From positions 329,742,227 to 329,806,226 of the forward strand of contig NC_085136.1 of the NCBI RefSeq assembly GCF_035046485.1: a DNA stretch of 64,000 nucleotides, written 5' to 3'. The notes under the pieces are model-generated. The model saw only the letters and a program-made list of their open reading frames with translations, searched no databases and had not been told where the DNA came from. A program made the translations under genes and the position numbers. Origin of the DNA: Aedes albopictus (taxonomy: Eukaryota; Arthropoda; Insecta; Diptera; Culicidae). This document shows, piece by piece, positions 50,570 through 63,422 of the stretch (positions are counted from its first letter, which is position 1; every line of letters starts with the position of its first letter).

Positions 50570-53500
50570 AATTCTGGAGAAATCCTCGATGGAATTTCTG
50601 AAGAAATCCCAGCGGGAATCCATGGAGAAATTTGTAGAGAAATCCTTGGAGGAATATCTGGGTGAATCCCAGAAAAATTCCTGAAGGTGTTCCAGGAAGT
50701 TCTCCTCCTGGAAGAATTTCTGAAGAAATCCTTAGAGGATTTCCTAGAAGAACCCTTGGAGGAACTTTTGGATGATTTCTTGGAGGAATCTTCGAAGGAC
50801 TTCCTGGAGGAATTCATGCAGGAATCTCTCGAGAAATTCGTGAGGGGATTCCTGATGGGATCTCAGGAGATATTCCTGAAGAAATGCCTGGAGAAATCCC
50901 TAGAGGAATTGCTAACAAAATTTATGTCCTGGAGTAATTTCTGGAGGAATTTGTGGAGGAGTTCCTGGAGAAATTCCTGGATAAAATCCTGGAGGAATGC
51001 CTAGAAGAATTCCTAGAGGTATTCCCGTGGTATTCCTGGAGGAATCTCTAGAGGAATTCCTAGAGGAATACCTGGACATTTTCCTGGAAGATTTTCTGAA
51101 GAAACCCGTAGAGGATTTACTGGAAGAATCCTGGGAAGAACTTCTGGAGGATTTCCTGGAGGAATCCCTGGGAAAATTCCTGGGGAAATTCACGACAAAA
51201 TCCCTGGAGGAATCTCTGAAGCGATTCATGAAAGAATCTCAGGAAAAATCCTTAAAAAAGCCTGGTGGTATCCCTGAAAAAATCCTTAAGGTATTCCTGA
51301 AGAATTTCCTGGAAGAATTTCTAAAAAAAATCCTGGAGAAATTGCTGACATGATTTCTGAAGGATGTCCAGGAGCAATTCCTGGATCAATTCCTTGAGCA
51401 ATTACTGGACGAATTCCAAAAAAAAAAAATCTTGGCGTAATTTACTGGAGGAGTTCCTGGAGAAATTCCTGGATTAAATCCTGGAGGAACATCTGGAGGA
51501 ATTTTTGGAGGTTTTCCTTTGAGAATTTCTGCAGGAATCCTTGAAGAAATTCTTGAAAGAATCTTAGGAGAAATTCTTGCAACAATTACTGGATGAATTT
51601 CTGAGGGAACCTCTAGAGGACCTCTGGGAGAAATTTCTGTAAAAATCCCCTGAGAAATTCCTGGAGGAATTTCTAGAGAAATTTCTGGAGAAATCCTCGA
51701 AAGAATTTCTGAAGGAATCTCTGGGGGAATTCTTGGAGAAATTAGTGGAGAAATCCCTCGAAAAATCCCTGAGGAACTTCCTGGAGAAATTCATGCAGCA
51801 ATTTCTGGAGGAAAATCTGCAAGAATTCTTGGAGGAATTCCTGAAAAAAAAAACTTGAATGTAGTCGTAGAGTAAATCCTGGAAAAGTTATTGAAGAAAT
51901 TCCTGGCGAAATGACTCGAGGAGACCCTGGAGAAATTCCTGGATGAAATCCTGGAGGAATGCCTGTCTGGATTTCTGAAGGAATCCCAGGAAAAATTCCT
52001 AAAGCAATCCCAGGAGAAGCTCCTGGAAGAACTCCTGAGGAATTGCTGGAGGAATCCCTGAAGCAATTTCTGGAGGAATATCTGGTGCAATTTCTGGAGG
52101 AATCGCTGAAAAAAAATCTGGAGAAATCTCTGCAAGAATCCAAGGAGGAATCCCTGGAAACTTTCCTGGAAGAATGCCTAGGAGAATACCTGGTGGAATT
52201 CTTGGAGGATTCCCTGAAGTAATTCCTGCAGAAATTTTTGGATGAATTCCTGTAGGAGTCTCTGGAAAAAATCCCTGGATCTTGATAAATTTCTGTATTA
52301 ATTCCTGGTGCAATTCTTGGAAGAATCCCGGAAGCAATTACTAGAGGAATCTCTGGAGAAATGCCTCAAGGAAGTCCTGAAGGAATGCATTGAGGATAAC
52401 CTGGAGGATTTCTTGGAAAAAAAAATCTTGTAGGAATTCTTGGATGGATCCCTGGAGGATATCATAGAAGAATGCCTGAAGGAATTCCTTAAGGAATTTC
52501 CAGAGGAATTCCTAAAGAAATCTCTTGAAGATTTTCTGGCGGAGTTTCTGGAGGAATCGCCAGATGAATTCCTGGAGGAATTTTTAGAGAAACCCCTGCA
52601 GGAATTCCCAGAGGAATCCCTGGGAAAAATCTTAGAGGAATTCCTGAAGAAATTTGTGGATGAATCTCTTAAAAAATCGTAGATAAATGCCAGGAATAAT
52701 TCCTGAAGAAATCGCAGATGGAATTCTTGGAGAAATTCTGGAGGAATCCTTAGAAGAAAAGGAATTCCTAAGGCAATTCATAAACAGTTTCTGGAGGAAG
52801 TATTGAATTATTTCCTGGAGGAGTTCCTTAAAGAATTCAAGGAGGAATTCCTGAAGGAATCTTAAGAAGAGTTCCTGGGAGAAACTTTGTAGGAATTTTT
52901 AAAATAAGTTGTTCCAGAAAGAATCATAGAAAGATTTCCCGAATTCAGCCCTACAGAAAATCTTGGAGGAATCCCTGGAAAAATGCCTGTAGGGATTAAC
53001 GGAGGAATCTCTGGAAATACACCTAGAGGAATCTCTAGAAGAATTCCTGGAGGAGTTTCTGGAGGAATCTCTAGAGGCATTTCTGAAGGAATCCATGGAT
53101 GATTTTTTAGACGAATCCCTGCAGCCATTCCCAAAGAATCCCTGAACCAATTCCTGGAGAAATCTCTGTAGAAATTCATGGTGGAATTCCTTGAGAAATT
53201 GCTGTAGGAATCCCAGGAAAAATTTCTGAAGAAATTGCAGATGGAATCCTTGGAGAAATCCTGAAGGAATTCTAAAAAGTTTCATTGGAGGGAATCCTTG
53301 AGGAATCCCTGTAGCAGTTCCCGAAGGAACTCCTGAAAAAACCTCAGGAGGAATCTCGGAAGCAATTCCTATAAGCATTCCTTAGGGAATCCCTAAACAG
53401 TCCCTGGAGGAACTACTAGAGGAGTTCCTGAAAGAATTCCAAGAGGAACTCATTAAAATGTGTTCCTGAGGGAATCGTTGCTGGAATTTTTAAATAAACC

Positions 53501-54200
53501 GTGGAGTTGTTCCGGGAAGAAACACAGAAAAAATTCCCGGGAGAATCCCTGAAGAAAACCGATGTGGAATCTCGGAAGCAATCCCGTGAGGAATTCCTTA
53601 GAAAATCCCAGGAAAACATACTTTAAAATATCCTGGAAGAATTTATTTTGGAAAAATATGGAGGAATCCATGTGTCCAATGATTTTTGGTCGAATTTTTG
53701 TTGGATGCATGGATGGATTGCATGGATTCAAAAAAGATTGTTAGTTGGATTATTTTTTAGCTTATCTCCTATAAAATTTCCTGTAAGGATTTCTGGAAGA
53801 TATTCTTACTCTGAACCTCTGTAGATATCCCAGGATAAATTCCCAGAGGAATGTCTGGTGAAATCAAAATATGAATAATTCATAGAATTATTCTTGAAAA
53901 AATTTCTGGAGCAATCTATGATGGAATCACTGAAGGAAGCTATGGAAAAAAATCTGTAGAAATTCGTCAATGCATCCTTGCAGAAGTATCTGTAAAAAAA
54001 TCTGAAAAAATCGTGGGAGGAATTCTTGATGAATTTCTTGAAACAATCACTTTCGGAATCCTGCAAGATGCCCAAGGAAGAATTCACGAAGGAGAAACTC
54101 CTGGGGAAGTCCCTTGTGGAATTTATTAAAGAATCCCTGAAGAAGTTTTTGAATAAATGCCTAAAGGAATTTCGGAAGATGTCTTTGAAAGTATTTGTAA
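50570..54200. repeat. Core array of the 12-bp near-palindromic repeat (about 3.6 kb)
   Basis: Aligning 50640-50900 by eye gives a clear 12-base period, consensus near GAGGAATTCCTG, whose reverse complement CAGGAATTCCTC is almost itself. About 300 degenerate units. Because the period equals four codons, frames of 100-159 aa stay open on both strands, reading EEFLEE-type on one and RNSSRDSS-type on the other. These are not treated as genes: no conserved start, no domain, both strands equal. Confidence 0.9.
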
Positions 54201-54957
54201 AGAAATCCCAGATATTTTGCTCTTAGCATGACGTTTGTTTGAATTGAATACTAGAGAAAATTCGTGTTGCTTTAGCACATAAATGCACTCTATATCAGTA
54301 TATGGTTTTATAAAGTCCTTCCTTTTCCCTACCGGAACCGGTTCCGGCATATCTGGAAAATTTGGCATACTGTTTTTGTATTCCATAAATAAACATCACA
54401 AAATTTGGCCATTCAACCAAGCTTGTTATTTGGTGAAAAATCTAAGATAAAATTGAAGAGGTTCTCTCGGAGAAATATTTGGCGAAATTTTCTGTGGTTC
54501 TCGAGTAAAAAAGGTTTGATGGTTGTGGATAAAAACCTTAATTACTAAAATATCAAAATATCAGAATATTAAATTTTTGAGATATTTTTTTTGTGGAACT
54601 CTGAATAAACCTTGGATAATCTTTGAGTTGGCTCGATATTAAAAATTAAACGTGGTGACCAGGGGGGGGGGGGCAAGGGCCCCCGTCCTGTCCCCCTCTG
54701 GCTACGCCCGTGTACACATCCCTTAGGATGTTGAGCTGGTTGTAGGAGTATTAGAATTCAAGATGGCGGCTCAATTCCAAGATAGCAGCCAAAACTCCCG
54801 AATGTTTGCTATTTAACGGAAATGCTGCTTCGGATACTTTGTAGTATGGATATCTATCGATCGGGCTTCATCAGAAGAACTCAAAAATGAATATCCGACG
54901 GTATTTTGAAATCTAAGATGGCGGACCATATCCAAGATGGCGGCCACGGGCTGGTTC
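54201..54957. other. Intergenic DNA with poly-G and transposon-like end
   Basis: A 12-base G run at 54662-54673 is followed by GGCTACGCCC. AAGATGGCGG words recur at 54761, 54915 and 54933. No gene. Confidence 0.5.
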
Positions 54958-55221
54958 TATTTCTTCTTTATGGCTTTACGTTCCCACTGGACGTTGACCT
55001 GCGTCTCTTCAACTTAGTGTTCGTTAAGCATTTCCACAGTTATTAATTGAAGCGCTTTCTTTACCTGCCATTATTGCATGAAATTATATATTGTGAGGCA
55101 AGGACAATGATACACTATGCCCAGGGCGTCGAGAAAATTTCTCCGAGTGGAACGGGAATCGAACCCGCCGTCTCCGGATTGGCGATCCATAGCCTTAACC
55201 ACTTGGCTAACTGGAGACCCC
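54958..55221 (-). mobile_element. tRNA-derived SINE, Feilai-like, copy 1
   Basis: On the minus strand it begins GGGGTCTCCAGT. A polymerase III A box TAGCCAAGTGG and a B box GGTTCGATTCC stand at tRNA spacing, followed by a tRNA-unrelated body and a TTCTTC-type (GAA on the sense strand) tail. The anticodon arm is imperfect, so it is not a functional tRNA. Length and tail agree with Aedes Feilai SINEs; the family name is from memory and unchecked. Confidence 0.85.
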
Positions 55222-55264
55222 ACGGAATGGTAGTTCAGCTATAATACCATGCAATGTGAGTATC

Positions 55265-55670
55265 AATCGTAAAAGGGTGGAGGGTGAGGTAGGGTCAGGG
55301 ACAATGACTGGGTAGAGGGTAAGGTAAATGGAGAAGTAGATGCTCTGGTAGAGGGTTTGGGTGAGAGATAGGGTAGAAGGTTAGGGTGGAAGGTTAGGGT
55401 AGAGGTTAGGATGGTAAGTAGGGTTGAGGGTAGGGGAAGGGGTAGTTCAGAGAGTACGATTAAGCACAGTATAGAGAGTAATATGACAGGTTAGAGTAGA
55501 GGATACGGTAGAAGGTAGGGTAAAGGATAAGGCAGTGGTTATGGTAGAGGATAGGGTTAAGGGCAGGGCAAATGGTTAAGTTGTGGGTTATGATAGAGTG
55601 TAGGATAGCGAGTTGGTATAGAGGGCAGATAAGACAGTAAGGTAGAGGGTAGAGTAGGGATAAGAAGTGA
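55265..55670 (+). repeat. Degenerate GGTAGAGGGTTAGGG low-complexity tract
   Basis: About 400 bp built from GGTAGAGGGT, GGTTAGGGTAGA and GGTAGGG words of irregular period, strongly purine-rich on the plus strand. Confidence 0.85.
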
Positions 55671-58560
55671 GATGAGATTTTTTTGAGATACCTTCAGGAT
55701 TTCTTCCGGCATTCCTCTCCAGAATCTTCCCAAGATTCCTTCAGATATTGCTTCCCGAATTGCTGTAGGGATTGCTCTTGGGACTTTTGCAAGGATTGCT
55801 TTGGAAAAACCTGAAAGGATACTATTAGTTATTCTTTACTGCATTCCTTCTGAGATTCCTTAAGAGATCCCTCCCGAAAAAATATGAAAAATATAGATTT
55901 CAACCGAGATTTTTTTTAGGCAATCCTAAATTTTGTGCCGGAATTCCTGATGGGATTCTTTCAAAAATTCTTGCCGATTTTTTTCAAATGATTAATCATC
56001 CTTTCTGGGACATTTTCTATCATTCTTGCAGGAGTTCCTGCTCAACTTCCAGCCGGGATTCCTGTCATGATCTCGCTAAGGATTCCATCAGGTATTCTTT
56101 ACGGGATTCCTTCAGGAATAACTTCAGGGATTTCTGCCTGGATAGCTTTAGAAAATCCTGAAAGGATTCTTTCAGAAATTCTAGCCCGCATTTCCTCATA
56201 GATTTCTGCTGGAATAACTTCACAGATTCATCCTAGTATACTTTTGAAGAGTTCTGTAGAAATATATTCACTATCCAGAGAATCCTAGTGGAATTTCAGC
56301 TCAGCTTTCAGCTGAGATTCCTCTCAGGTTTCTATCAGATATTCCTCCCAGAAATCCTTCAGGAAATCCTCGCGGAATTCTTCCAGGGTTTTTTTTCGCG
56401 ATTGCTTTAGAAATTCTTAAAAGGTTTCTTTCAAGTGTTCTTGTTGGCTTTGCTTTAAGGATTACTGCTGGAGTTCCTTCAAGGATCCCTTGCGGGATTT
56501 CGTAAGAGATTTCTACAGGGGTTCCTGCTAGGATTGTTCCAGGGATTCCAACTTGTATTCTTTTAAATATTCCTGTGATACTTGCGAATCTTGCTTCTTT
56601 TAGGTATTCGTGCCTGGATTCTTGCTGGAGTACCTTCAAATATTCTATCCGCTTTTTGACATTCCACTCTGGATTTCTTCAATTATTTTTTCAGAAAGTC
56701 TTGCCGAGCTTCCAGCCGGGATTCCTTCCGTCATTTCTTTAAAGATCCTATCAGGGGTTTTGTACGGGATTTTTTTTGTGACTTTCAGGGGTTCCTTTCG
56801 AGCGTGTATTACAGCTTATGAGAGTGAGACAGTAAGAGTAATAGAGAAACAGGGAGAAATTGGTTTTTTGATGCTCTTAGATATCTTTAGTGAACCATGA
56901 TGTCATCCATGATGTTTTCCTCAGTTCCATGATAACAGTCTCTAAATACATTCCAGAAAGCAGATTCTTGAAGCAATCCCGAACAATTTATCAATACAAT
57001 ACATACCCGAAAAGTGGCTGATTAAAATTCTTTAGATATTCCTGAAGCATTAAACGTAGGAAATGTAGAAAACAATTCCGTGACTGTTTCTGAAGGAAAT
57101 TCTGGGTCAATTCACGGAGGAATTGCTAGACAAATTCCTTGAAAAAATTTCAAGAATATTTGATAAAAATCTGCAGCGAAGATCCCCAATAACAATCTGA
57201 AGAAATATCTTGAATGTCATCAAGAGCGATTCTCGCAAGAAAATCTCAAGCATTTTTTTTTAAGAATCCCAGAAACCCCAGAAAGAGTATCAGTTAACTT
57301 TTGAGAACATTTTAAAGCAAACTCAAAGAATTGCTTGAAAATGTCTTTGAAAAAATCATTAGAGTTTTTTTAGAAGATTTGTGAAAGAGTTCTTGAAGAG
57401 GTTAAGTAAAATAAATCTCAGGAATAGAATGCTTCACATGAATGACTTGACACTCTTAAGAGAATCTTTGAAACAATAGTTTTATTTAACTGTCCTAATG
57501 AATATCTAAAGGATTTTCGAACTCGGTTATAAATGGAAGCATGGAATTTTGGAAAACAAATCTTGTTCTGAAGGAATTCCTAAACGAAGGGCAAGGATTT
57601 TTCTTAGAGATTGCTGATGAAATTTCCACAAGCATTCCCAAAGGAATCTCATGAAAAATACTGAAGAAATCAATGGAAAATTTCTGGAGAAATCTCTGCA
57701 GAAACTATTTGAAAACTAGAGAAATACATGTTTTAAGATTTTAGGGAAATTAATGGAGTAATTCCTGACGGAATTTTTAAAGCAATTCTGTAGGTACTCA
57801 AAAAAAACACTAAATGAAATCCCACAAAAAATACTGGATCTAGGTCTTAAGAAACTTTTCCGAAAATTCAATTATGATTATAAAAGACAATTACAATTAC
57901 AATTAAGATTATTTCGGAGAATCCTTCAAACATTCCATAAAGATTTCATTCAATGTTCGTTTAGAATTGCTTTAGAAACTCCTTCTTAGGATTGGGAATT
58001 CTTTCCAGAAGCACTTCACAAGTTATTTTAAAATAGATTAAAAGATATTTCTGAAGGAATTTCTGCTGAAGTTCTGTCAGGATTTTCTGGAGATTTTTTC
58101 AAGGCACACCTTCGAATTTGTTTCAGCAATTCTTCAAAACATTTCTTCAGTAGTTTTCCGAAGATGCCTTCGGTAAGAAAGTACTCTAACTATTCCTGAG
58201 AAAATCGGTCTAGATTTTCTTCGAATTACTTTAGTTTTTTTCGTGTCCTGCAAAATTTACTTAAATAGAAAATTTCTCCTAAATTTATAAAAAAAAATAA
58301 ACCCGGACTTCCTGTATGAATTTTTCTTTCTTTATGAGCAATTTTGAAATTGTTTCATCAATTTTTCCAGGAATCCTTCAAGATATTTTTAGGAATTCCT
58401 TTAGATTCCTTTAGAAATGTTTCAACGGCTTCCCCAGAGATTTTTTCAGCAATTTTTAATTTTTTTCCCTAAAATTTATCCAGAATTTTTTCCTAGTAGT
58501 TCTATTAAAAATTCAGCAGGAATGCCAGAATCTCTCAAAAGATGTCTTCTGCAGATGCTT
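55671..58560. repeat. Degenerate 12-bp repeat field, no gene
   Basis: GGGATTCCTTCAGG and TTTCTTCAGGA words in mostly inverse sense to the core array, decaying to the right. Frames of about 100 aa at 56301-56639 are repeat by-products. Confidence 0.65.
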
Positions 58561-58564
58561 CTCT

Positions 58565-58650
58565 TTTTTATTCTATTCTAGTCTATTCTAGTCTGTTCTA
58601 GTCTATTGTAGTCTATTCTAATCTTTTTTTATTCTATCATATTCTATAGG
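58565..58650. repeat. 10-bp TCTATTCTAG tandem repeat
   Basis: About six imperfect units of TCTATTCTAG/TCTAGTCTAT followed by TATTCTAT words. Confidence 0.85.
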
Positions 58651-60134
58651 CCCACTGTGAAGGAAATCAGGTCATCCACTTATTATTCACATGATTGACA
58701 AACCTTTTCGATTTAATGAAGAAATGTGTTGCAAATTAACATAGAAGATTTCTGACCCAGCACAAAGGAGATGACCCAGCACAAAGTCTTATATGATGTT
58801 GAATAGGATGCTATAGTCTAGGCCATATGCGTACCTGCTTCCATTTGCCTGCGTGTAAAGTGTGCGTATATCGCCTCCACTTTTGCATCCTATGCAACAT
58901 CATATGCGATCGTGTGATGACTGGAGAGGAGCTGGTCATTAAGAGTATCTTTTAGGAGCTTTGAAGAAGTCCTTCGGGAATTTTCAAAGAAATTGTATTT
59001 CTTCAGGTATTCAGTATTTTCTCAGAGATTGTAAATATTACACAAACTTCAAATGTTTTCGCATGAATTTCACTAGCAAAGTTTCTCTTCAAGTCATTCT
59101 TCAAGATTTCGTCAATAATTCCGCCAAGAAGGTTAGCTGAGACTCCACCTAAAATACCCCTAGAGATTCCACTTCGAGAGGCTCCTCTTACGAGTTCTTT
59201 TGGAAATACCTCCAGAGATTTGTTCTGAAAGTCATAGTCAAAGTTTGTACCAAGTATTCATTCGGAACTGTATCAGAAAATCCCTCAAATAGTTTACCTG
59301 AAGTTATTCCAGAGCTCGGAGGCGAATGACTATTTGTTAAAACCTCTTTAATAAATAATAATAATAATAAATTCCAGAGAAAAAAAAATATATTAAATGC
59401 CCTTTCGGTAGACATATTCATAAAAACATCGAAGGACAACAATTTCTTCAGGGTAGTGATAGTTTCCTAACCCTAATTTTACAGTATTATTTTGGCACTA
59501 TTGATGACCCCATCAGCATTCTAAGGCTCAGGTAAGAATTTTTTCCCTAACGATACTAGCAAACTCTAGATTATTGAATAATTTAACCAGAGATGTTCCA
59601 CAGTTTTATGAATCAATTCCTTCAGAAATTCCTATAAAGATTTCTTTAAGTATTTCTCCAGAGATTCATTGAATGTTTCTTAGAAAGATGTTTAATTGAA
59701 AATTTCTAAAAGAATTATTCTAAAGATTCCCACGAAAATCGCCCCAGAGGTTCATCCGGACATTTGTTTTAAACATTAGCTCAGACCTTTTTTTTATAAA
59801 TTTCTCTATGAATGGCGTAGAAAGTGGCTTATAAGGTTCCTTCAAAGATACCTTTCCAAAATATTCTAGAAGCTACAAATGAATTTTTTTCCACGAATAT
59901 CTCAAGCAATTATCTTCAGGAATTTCACCTGAAAGTCATACAAGTCATTCAAACATTATTTCTGGAATTATTTAGATATTATTCCTGGAGATAAACCTGC
60001 AGATGCTTTTCGAAATTGCTCGTAAAAATCTTTTTTTTGTCTTATATGTATCCGGCGTAACCAGTAAAACATTGTTCCAAGGATAGGTAACATCCACCGG
60101 AAACCGGTCGACGACAAAGATTATTTTTACACCT
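58651..60134. other. Intergenic DNA with inverted repeat and decayed 12-bp repeats
   Basis: An inverted pair ATATGATGTTGAATAGGATG (about 58790) and CATCCTATGCAACATCATAT (about 58887) suggests a small foldback element. An (AAT)n run lies at about 59352-59371. The rest is decayed repeat; no gene. Confidence 0.55.
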
Positions 60135-60430
60135 TTAACCCTTTAACGCTCATGCTGTCTGTAAAGCACCATCACTTTTTGGCGAATCCGACCTAAACCA
60201 GTTCACTTCAATGTGGTATAAAAGCGTTTGTGAAGAGGTTATAATCTTATTGGAGTACTTGTACACTCTAATTATTGGTTCAATAGTGAAACTATTGATG
60301 AACAATTAAATTTTTTTAGGATTTAGATAAATTTAAGTGATCCCTAACAACTTTTGCGCGAGCACTTTTTATTCAAAGCATTTTTTAGCATTCAAAAGTT
60401 TGAAAGAAGTCGTGGGCGGGAAGGGGTTAA
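60135..60430. mobile_element. TTAACCC-type MITE (296 bp)
   Basis: Starts TTAACCCTTTAACGC and ends GCGGGAAGGGGTTAA, imperfect inverted ends each with TTAA. Non-coding. Boundaries are tentative because only one copy is present in this window. Confidence 0.55.
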
Positions 60431-61585
60431 CGATTGTAAAACAATATTATGTTTTGTCTCTCGTCGCGTCTTATGAATGTGAGATGTATTAGTTGTGAAG
60501 ATTATTTGACGAGCTGGTCATTAAGATTTTTTTCAGGAGCTCATCTCATACAGAGTTACTTTCAAGAATTCCTTCAGGAATTCCCAAACAAATGTTTTTT
60601 TTTTCTTTTCATGAATTCTTTGATACTTCTCGAAGAACTTCTCTAAAGTTTCCTTCTTGCATTTCTTCAGAGATTTCTCTAAGATTATTTCTAAAGATTG
60701 TTACAAAGGAATTCCTTGTTTTTTTTGGTAAAATCTGTAAAAAAAATCGTCCAAACATTGCTTTAGGTATTCCTAAAGAGGTAACTTAATAAAATACTCC
60801 AGAGATTCCTTCGGGTGTTTTTCTACAGATTTTCAGAAAGACATTTTTCTCAAAATTTCTTTCAAGAGTTTCCAAAGGATCATTGCCAAGAATTAATTCA
60901 TTAAGGAATATTCCATCTACGCAATTTAATCAGACGTTATTCCATAGCCCTATTTGAATGTTCATTCGGAATTGCTCCAAGAACTCCTCCAAAATTTCCG
61001 GAGATTCCTTTAGCATATGTTCCAGAGATTCTTTCGTAAATTATCATGCAAAAATATGGATATGTACTACTGTGGTAGGTAGTTTTTAGGAGGATAATTG
61101 AAAAGAAATTGAAAAAAATACCGCATTTCTAAATTGGTCCAATTATATATTCGGTAGGGCATTTCTCTACAAATTTATCCAAAGATTTAACCAGATATAT
61201 CTGTCATTTTTCTTGCAAGGAACCTCACGCAATTTAACGGATGTAAGTATTGCAACTGTGTTTCTTTTTGGCGATTCCATAAAAATTTCGCCGTCTAAAA
61301 ACTTCGCCAGGAATTCTCTATGGCATACTCGTAGAGTGATGAAGTAATCAAATATTTTCATGCCATTTCCTATGTTATTTTCATCAAAATTCTTGTCAAT
61401 GACTTTCTTTATACTTTTTTTTCTGTAATGATTCCCTTATAAAGTCACTCACGGGTTCTATCAGTAATATTTGAATTTTACCAAAACTTTCCTTGAATTC
61501 CACGTTTGAATTAAATGTTTTAGTGAATTTCTTTCGTATCAAAACTCTCTCTCACGCGGCACTGGGAAGCTCTTGGATTTTCCTT
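60431..61585. other. Decayed repeat DNA and 3' flank of Etfb
   Basis: Diverged TTCTTCAGAGATT words to about 61030, then AT-rich unique-looking DNA. No gene. Confidence 0.55.
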
Positions 61586-61605
61586 TTTATTTTACAAATT
61601 TTATT
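61586..61605 (-). terminator. Polyadenylation signals of Etfb
   Basis: TTTATT at 61586-61591 and 61600-61605 read AATAAA on the minus strand, about 150-165 bp downstream of the stop codon. Confidence 0.6.
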
Positions 61606-61753
61606 TGCACCACAACACAATCAAACAACTTTTCGTACCTAACACAAACTCGATCGATCAACCGATCGCGATCCAGTTCGAAAAATAGAAAAATGCACTT
61701 TGTGACTGAACCGATCGAGTGAAAAAAACGAGAAACTACTTTACACTTCCCTC

Positions 61754-62692
61754 CTACTTGATGTGTCCTCCATCGCGCAGCTTGCTCAGCAGAGTGTCCA
61801 CATCGGGCAGGATCGAACCGGCCTGGCGCACCGGAGGATCCTCAACGGACACCACCTCGATCCTGGGGGTCGTATCCACGCCCAGATCCTTCGGGGCCAC
61901 CTTCTTGATGGGCTTCTTCTTGGCCTTCATGATGTTGGGCAACGTCGCGTAGCGGGGAGTGTTCAACCGCAGATCGGCACTGATCACCGCCGGGACCTTG
62001 GTCTTGATCGTTTCCAAGCCACCATCGACCTCACGCACCACCGTTAAACCATCGCCGGTCTTCTCAACCTTAGAGGCAAACGTGGCCTGTGGCCAGTCCA
62101 GCAGAGCGGCCGTCATCTGAGCGGTCTGGTTACAATCGTCATCGATCGCCTGCTTGCCGAGGATCACCAGATCGGCCTTCTCGTCCTGGGCCAGCTTGGC
62201 CAAGATCTTCGACACATGGATCGGCTGCAGCAGCTCGTAGTCCTTGCCGGACACCTCGATGTGGATGCCCCGGTCAGCGCCCATGGCCAGGGCGGTACGG
62301 AGCACCTCCTGGGACTGGGCCGGCCCCACCGAGACGGCCACCACCTCCGAGGCGATCTTCTTCTCCTTCATCTTGACCGCCTCCTCGACGGCGATCTCGT
62401 CGAAGGGGTTCATCGAGTGCTTGACGCCCTCGGTCACCACTCCGGACTTGTCCGGCTTGACGCGGATCTGAAACGAACGAGAGCATCATCGCATCGGTTG
62501 ATTCCTCCTTAACCTGTTGTGTAATTCAAGGTTAGCCTATTTCGAGCAGAAACGCGTTGTCTTCTTATCAGCAAATCAGGCAATCGCTTTATCTGTGTGT
62601 GCCAGGAGGAGGAAAGTGGAATTCTCCATAAGGGTACATACCTTGACGGCATAGTCGATAACTCGCTTAACTCCGACCAGGACTCGAGACAT
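61754..62692 (-). CDS. Etfb: Electron transfer flavoprotein beta subunit (254 aa)
   Basis: Exon 1 is 62692-62642 ([17 protein letters not shown]) and exon 2 is 62467-61754. The join is phase 0, with donor GTATGT and acceptor TTTCAG, giving 254 aa; animal ETFB is about 255. The start fits the family, which begins with a short N-terminal [19 protein letters not shown] block and no cleaved presequence. Later come [21 protein letters not shown] and GKQAIDDD in the nucleotide-binding fold, and the family signature [10 protein letters not shown] ... [22 protein letters not shown] near residues 165-202, which includes the recognition loop that docks on acyl-CoA dehydrogenases. With ETFA it forms the FAD- and AMP-binding heterodimer of the mitochondrial matrix that passes electrons to ETF-ubiquinone oxidoreductase. 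Codons are GC-rich, unlike the surroundings. Confidence 0.98.
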
Positions 62693-63422
62693 GGCTGATG
62701 GATGAAGAATGGACCGCGAACCGTGACGACTTGTTACTCAATTAATTTGTGCTGATCTGGATGTAGGAGGAGGCGCCGTACCGTAGTCGTGGAACAAGAC
62801 TCGAGAAGTCCTCTCAGTCAGTAGTGGATGGCGTTGATTGAGTAACGAGACACAACTGACAGAGGTGTGGACAAGTAAAGTACAATAACACCGATATGGG
62901 ACTTCCGTGAGGGAAAGAAGGACGGAACAGCCGATGGAATGGGATGGCAGACGGACAAAGGTTGATTGGCAACAAATGGGATGGAAGGGTTGCCGAATGA
63001 TGAGATTTTGCTTGGATTGCCGGTTGGTTGAGATTCGACTAGCCGGCGAAATTTCAGTTGAACTGGCATTACTGATAAATCATGATAAGCAGAAAAACCG
63101 ACTCGCTCCGAACGGGTCATTCCATGTGAAATGAGAATATCGATAACGTGGCACTTCCGCTTAGCTTTTAGCGTCACAGATTCTCGTTAGGTTTTTTTTT
63201 CTCAATTTGACCTGAATGACGGATTAATTATTCAAAGTAGGGTTCTTTCGGGATTTTGTCAATAATTTACGTCCAAATTAATCAGAAGTTTTGAAAAGAA
63301 TTCTTGCAAAAGTTCCTTAAGCATATCTAAAAGAACATCTCGAAGATTTTTTTAGAGATTCATATAGATACTTCTGGGGAAAATTCTGAAAGAATCTTAC
63401 TCGGGGTGCATACAAAAAAGTC
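62693..63422. other. 5' flank of Etfb and intergenic DNA
   Basis: Presumed 5' UTR and promoter in 62693-62830. No TATA is recognisable. From about 63280 decayed 12-bp repeat words. The left copy of the SINE target duplication AAAAAGTC ends at 63422. Confidence 0.5.

Noticed and set aside
50687..53378. Overlapping frames of 100-159 aa with EEFLEE or RNSSRDSS peptides, looking like repetitive secreted or coiled-coil proteins
   Set aside because: They follow from a 12-bp repeat, are open on both strands equally, lack splice or start context and carry no domain.
50570..54200. Arrays of heat-shock (GAAnnTTC) or STAT (TTCnnnGAA) sites
   Set aside because: In the consensus GAA and TTC are adjacent or six bases apart, not at the required two or three; matches are incidental.
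55140..55221. A tRNA gene (A and B boxes at tRNA spacing; also at 63605-63688)
   Set aside because: The anticodon arm is mismatched and position 33 is not U. The unit continues into a SINE body and is present twice.
55265..55670. Telomere-type TTAGGG repeat
   Set aside because: The TTAGGG words are irregular and embedded in GGTAGAGGGT; mosquito telomeres are not built of this repeat.
61763..62512. Plus-strand frames of 94-98 aa opposite Etfb
   Set aside because: Shadows of the conserved Etfb coding exon.
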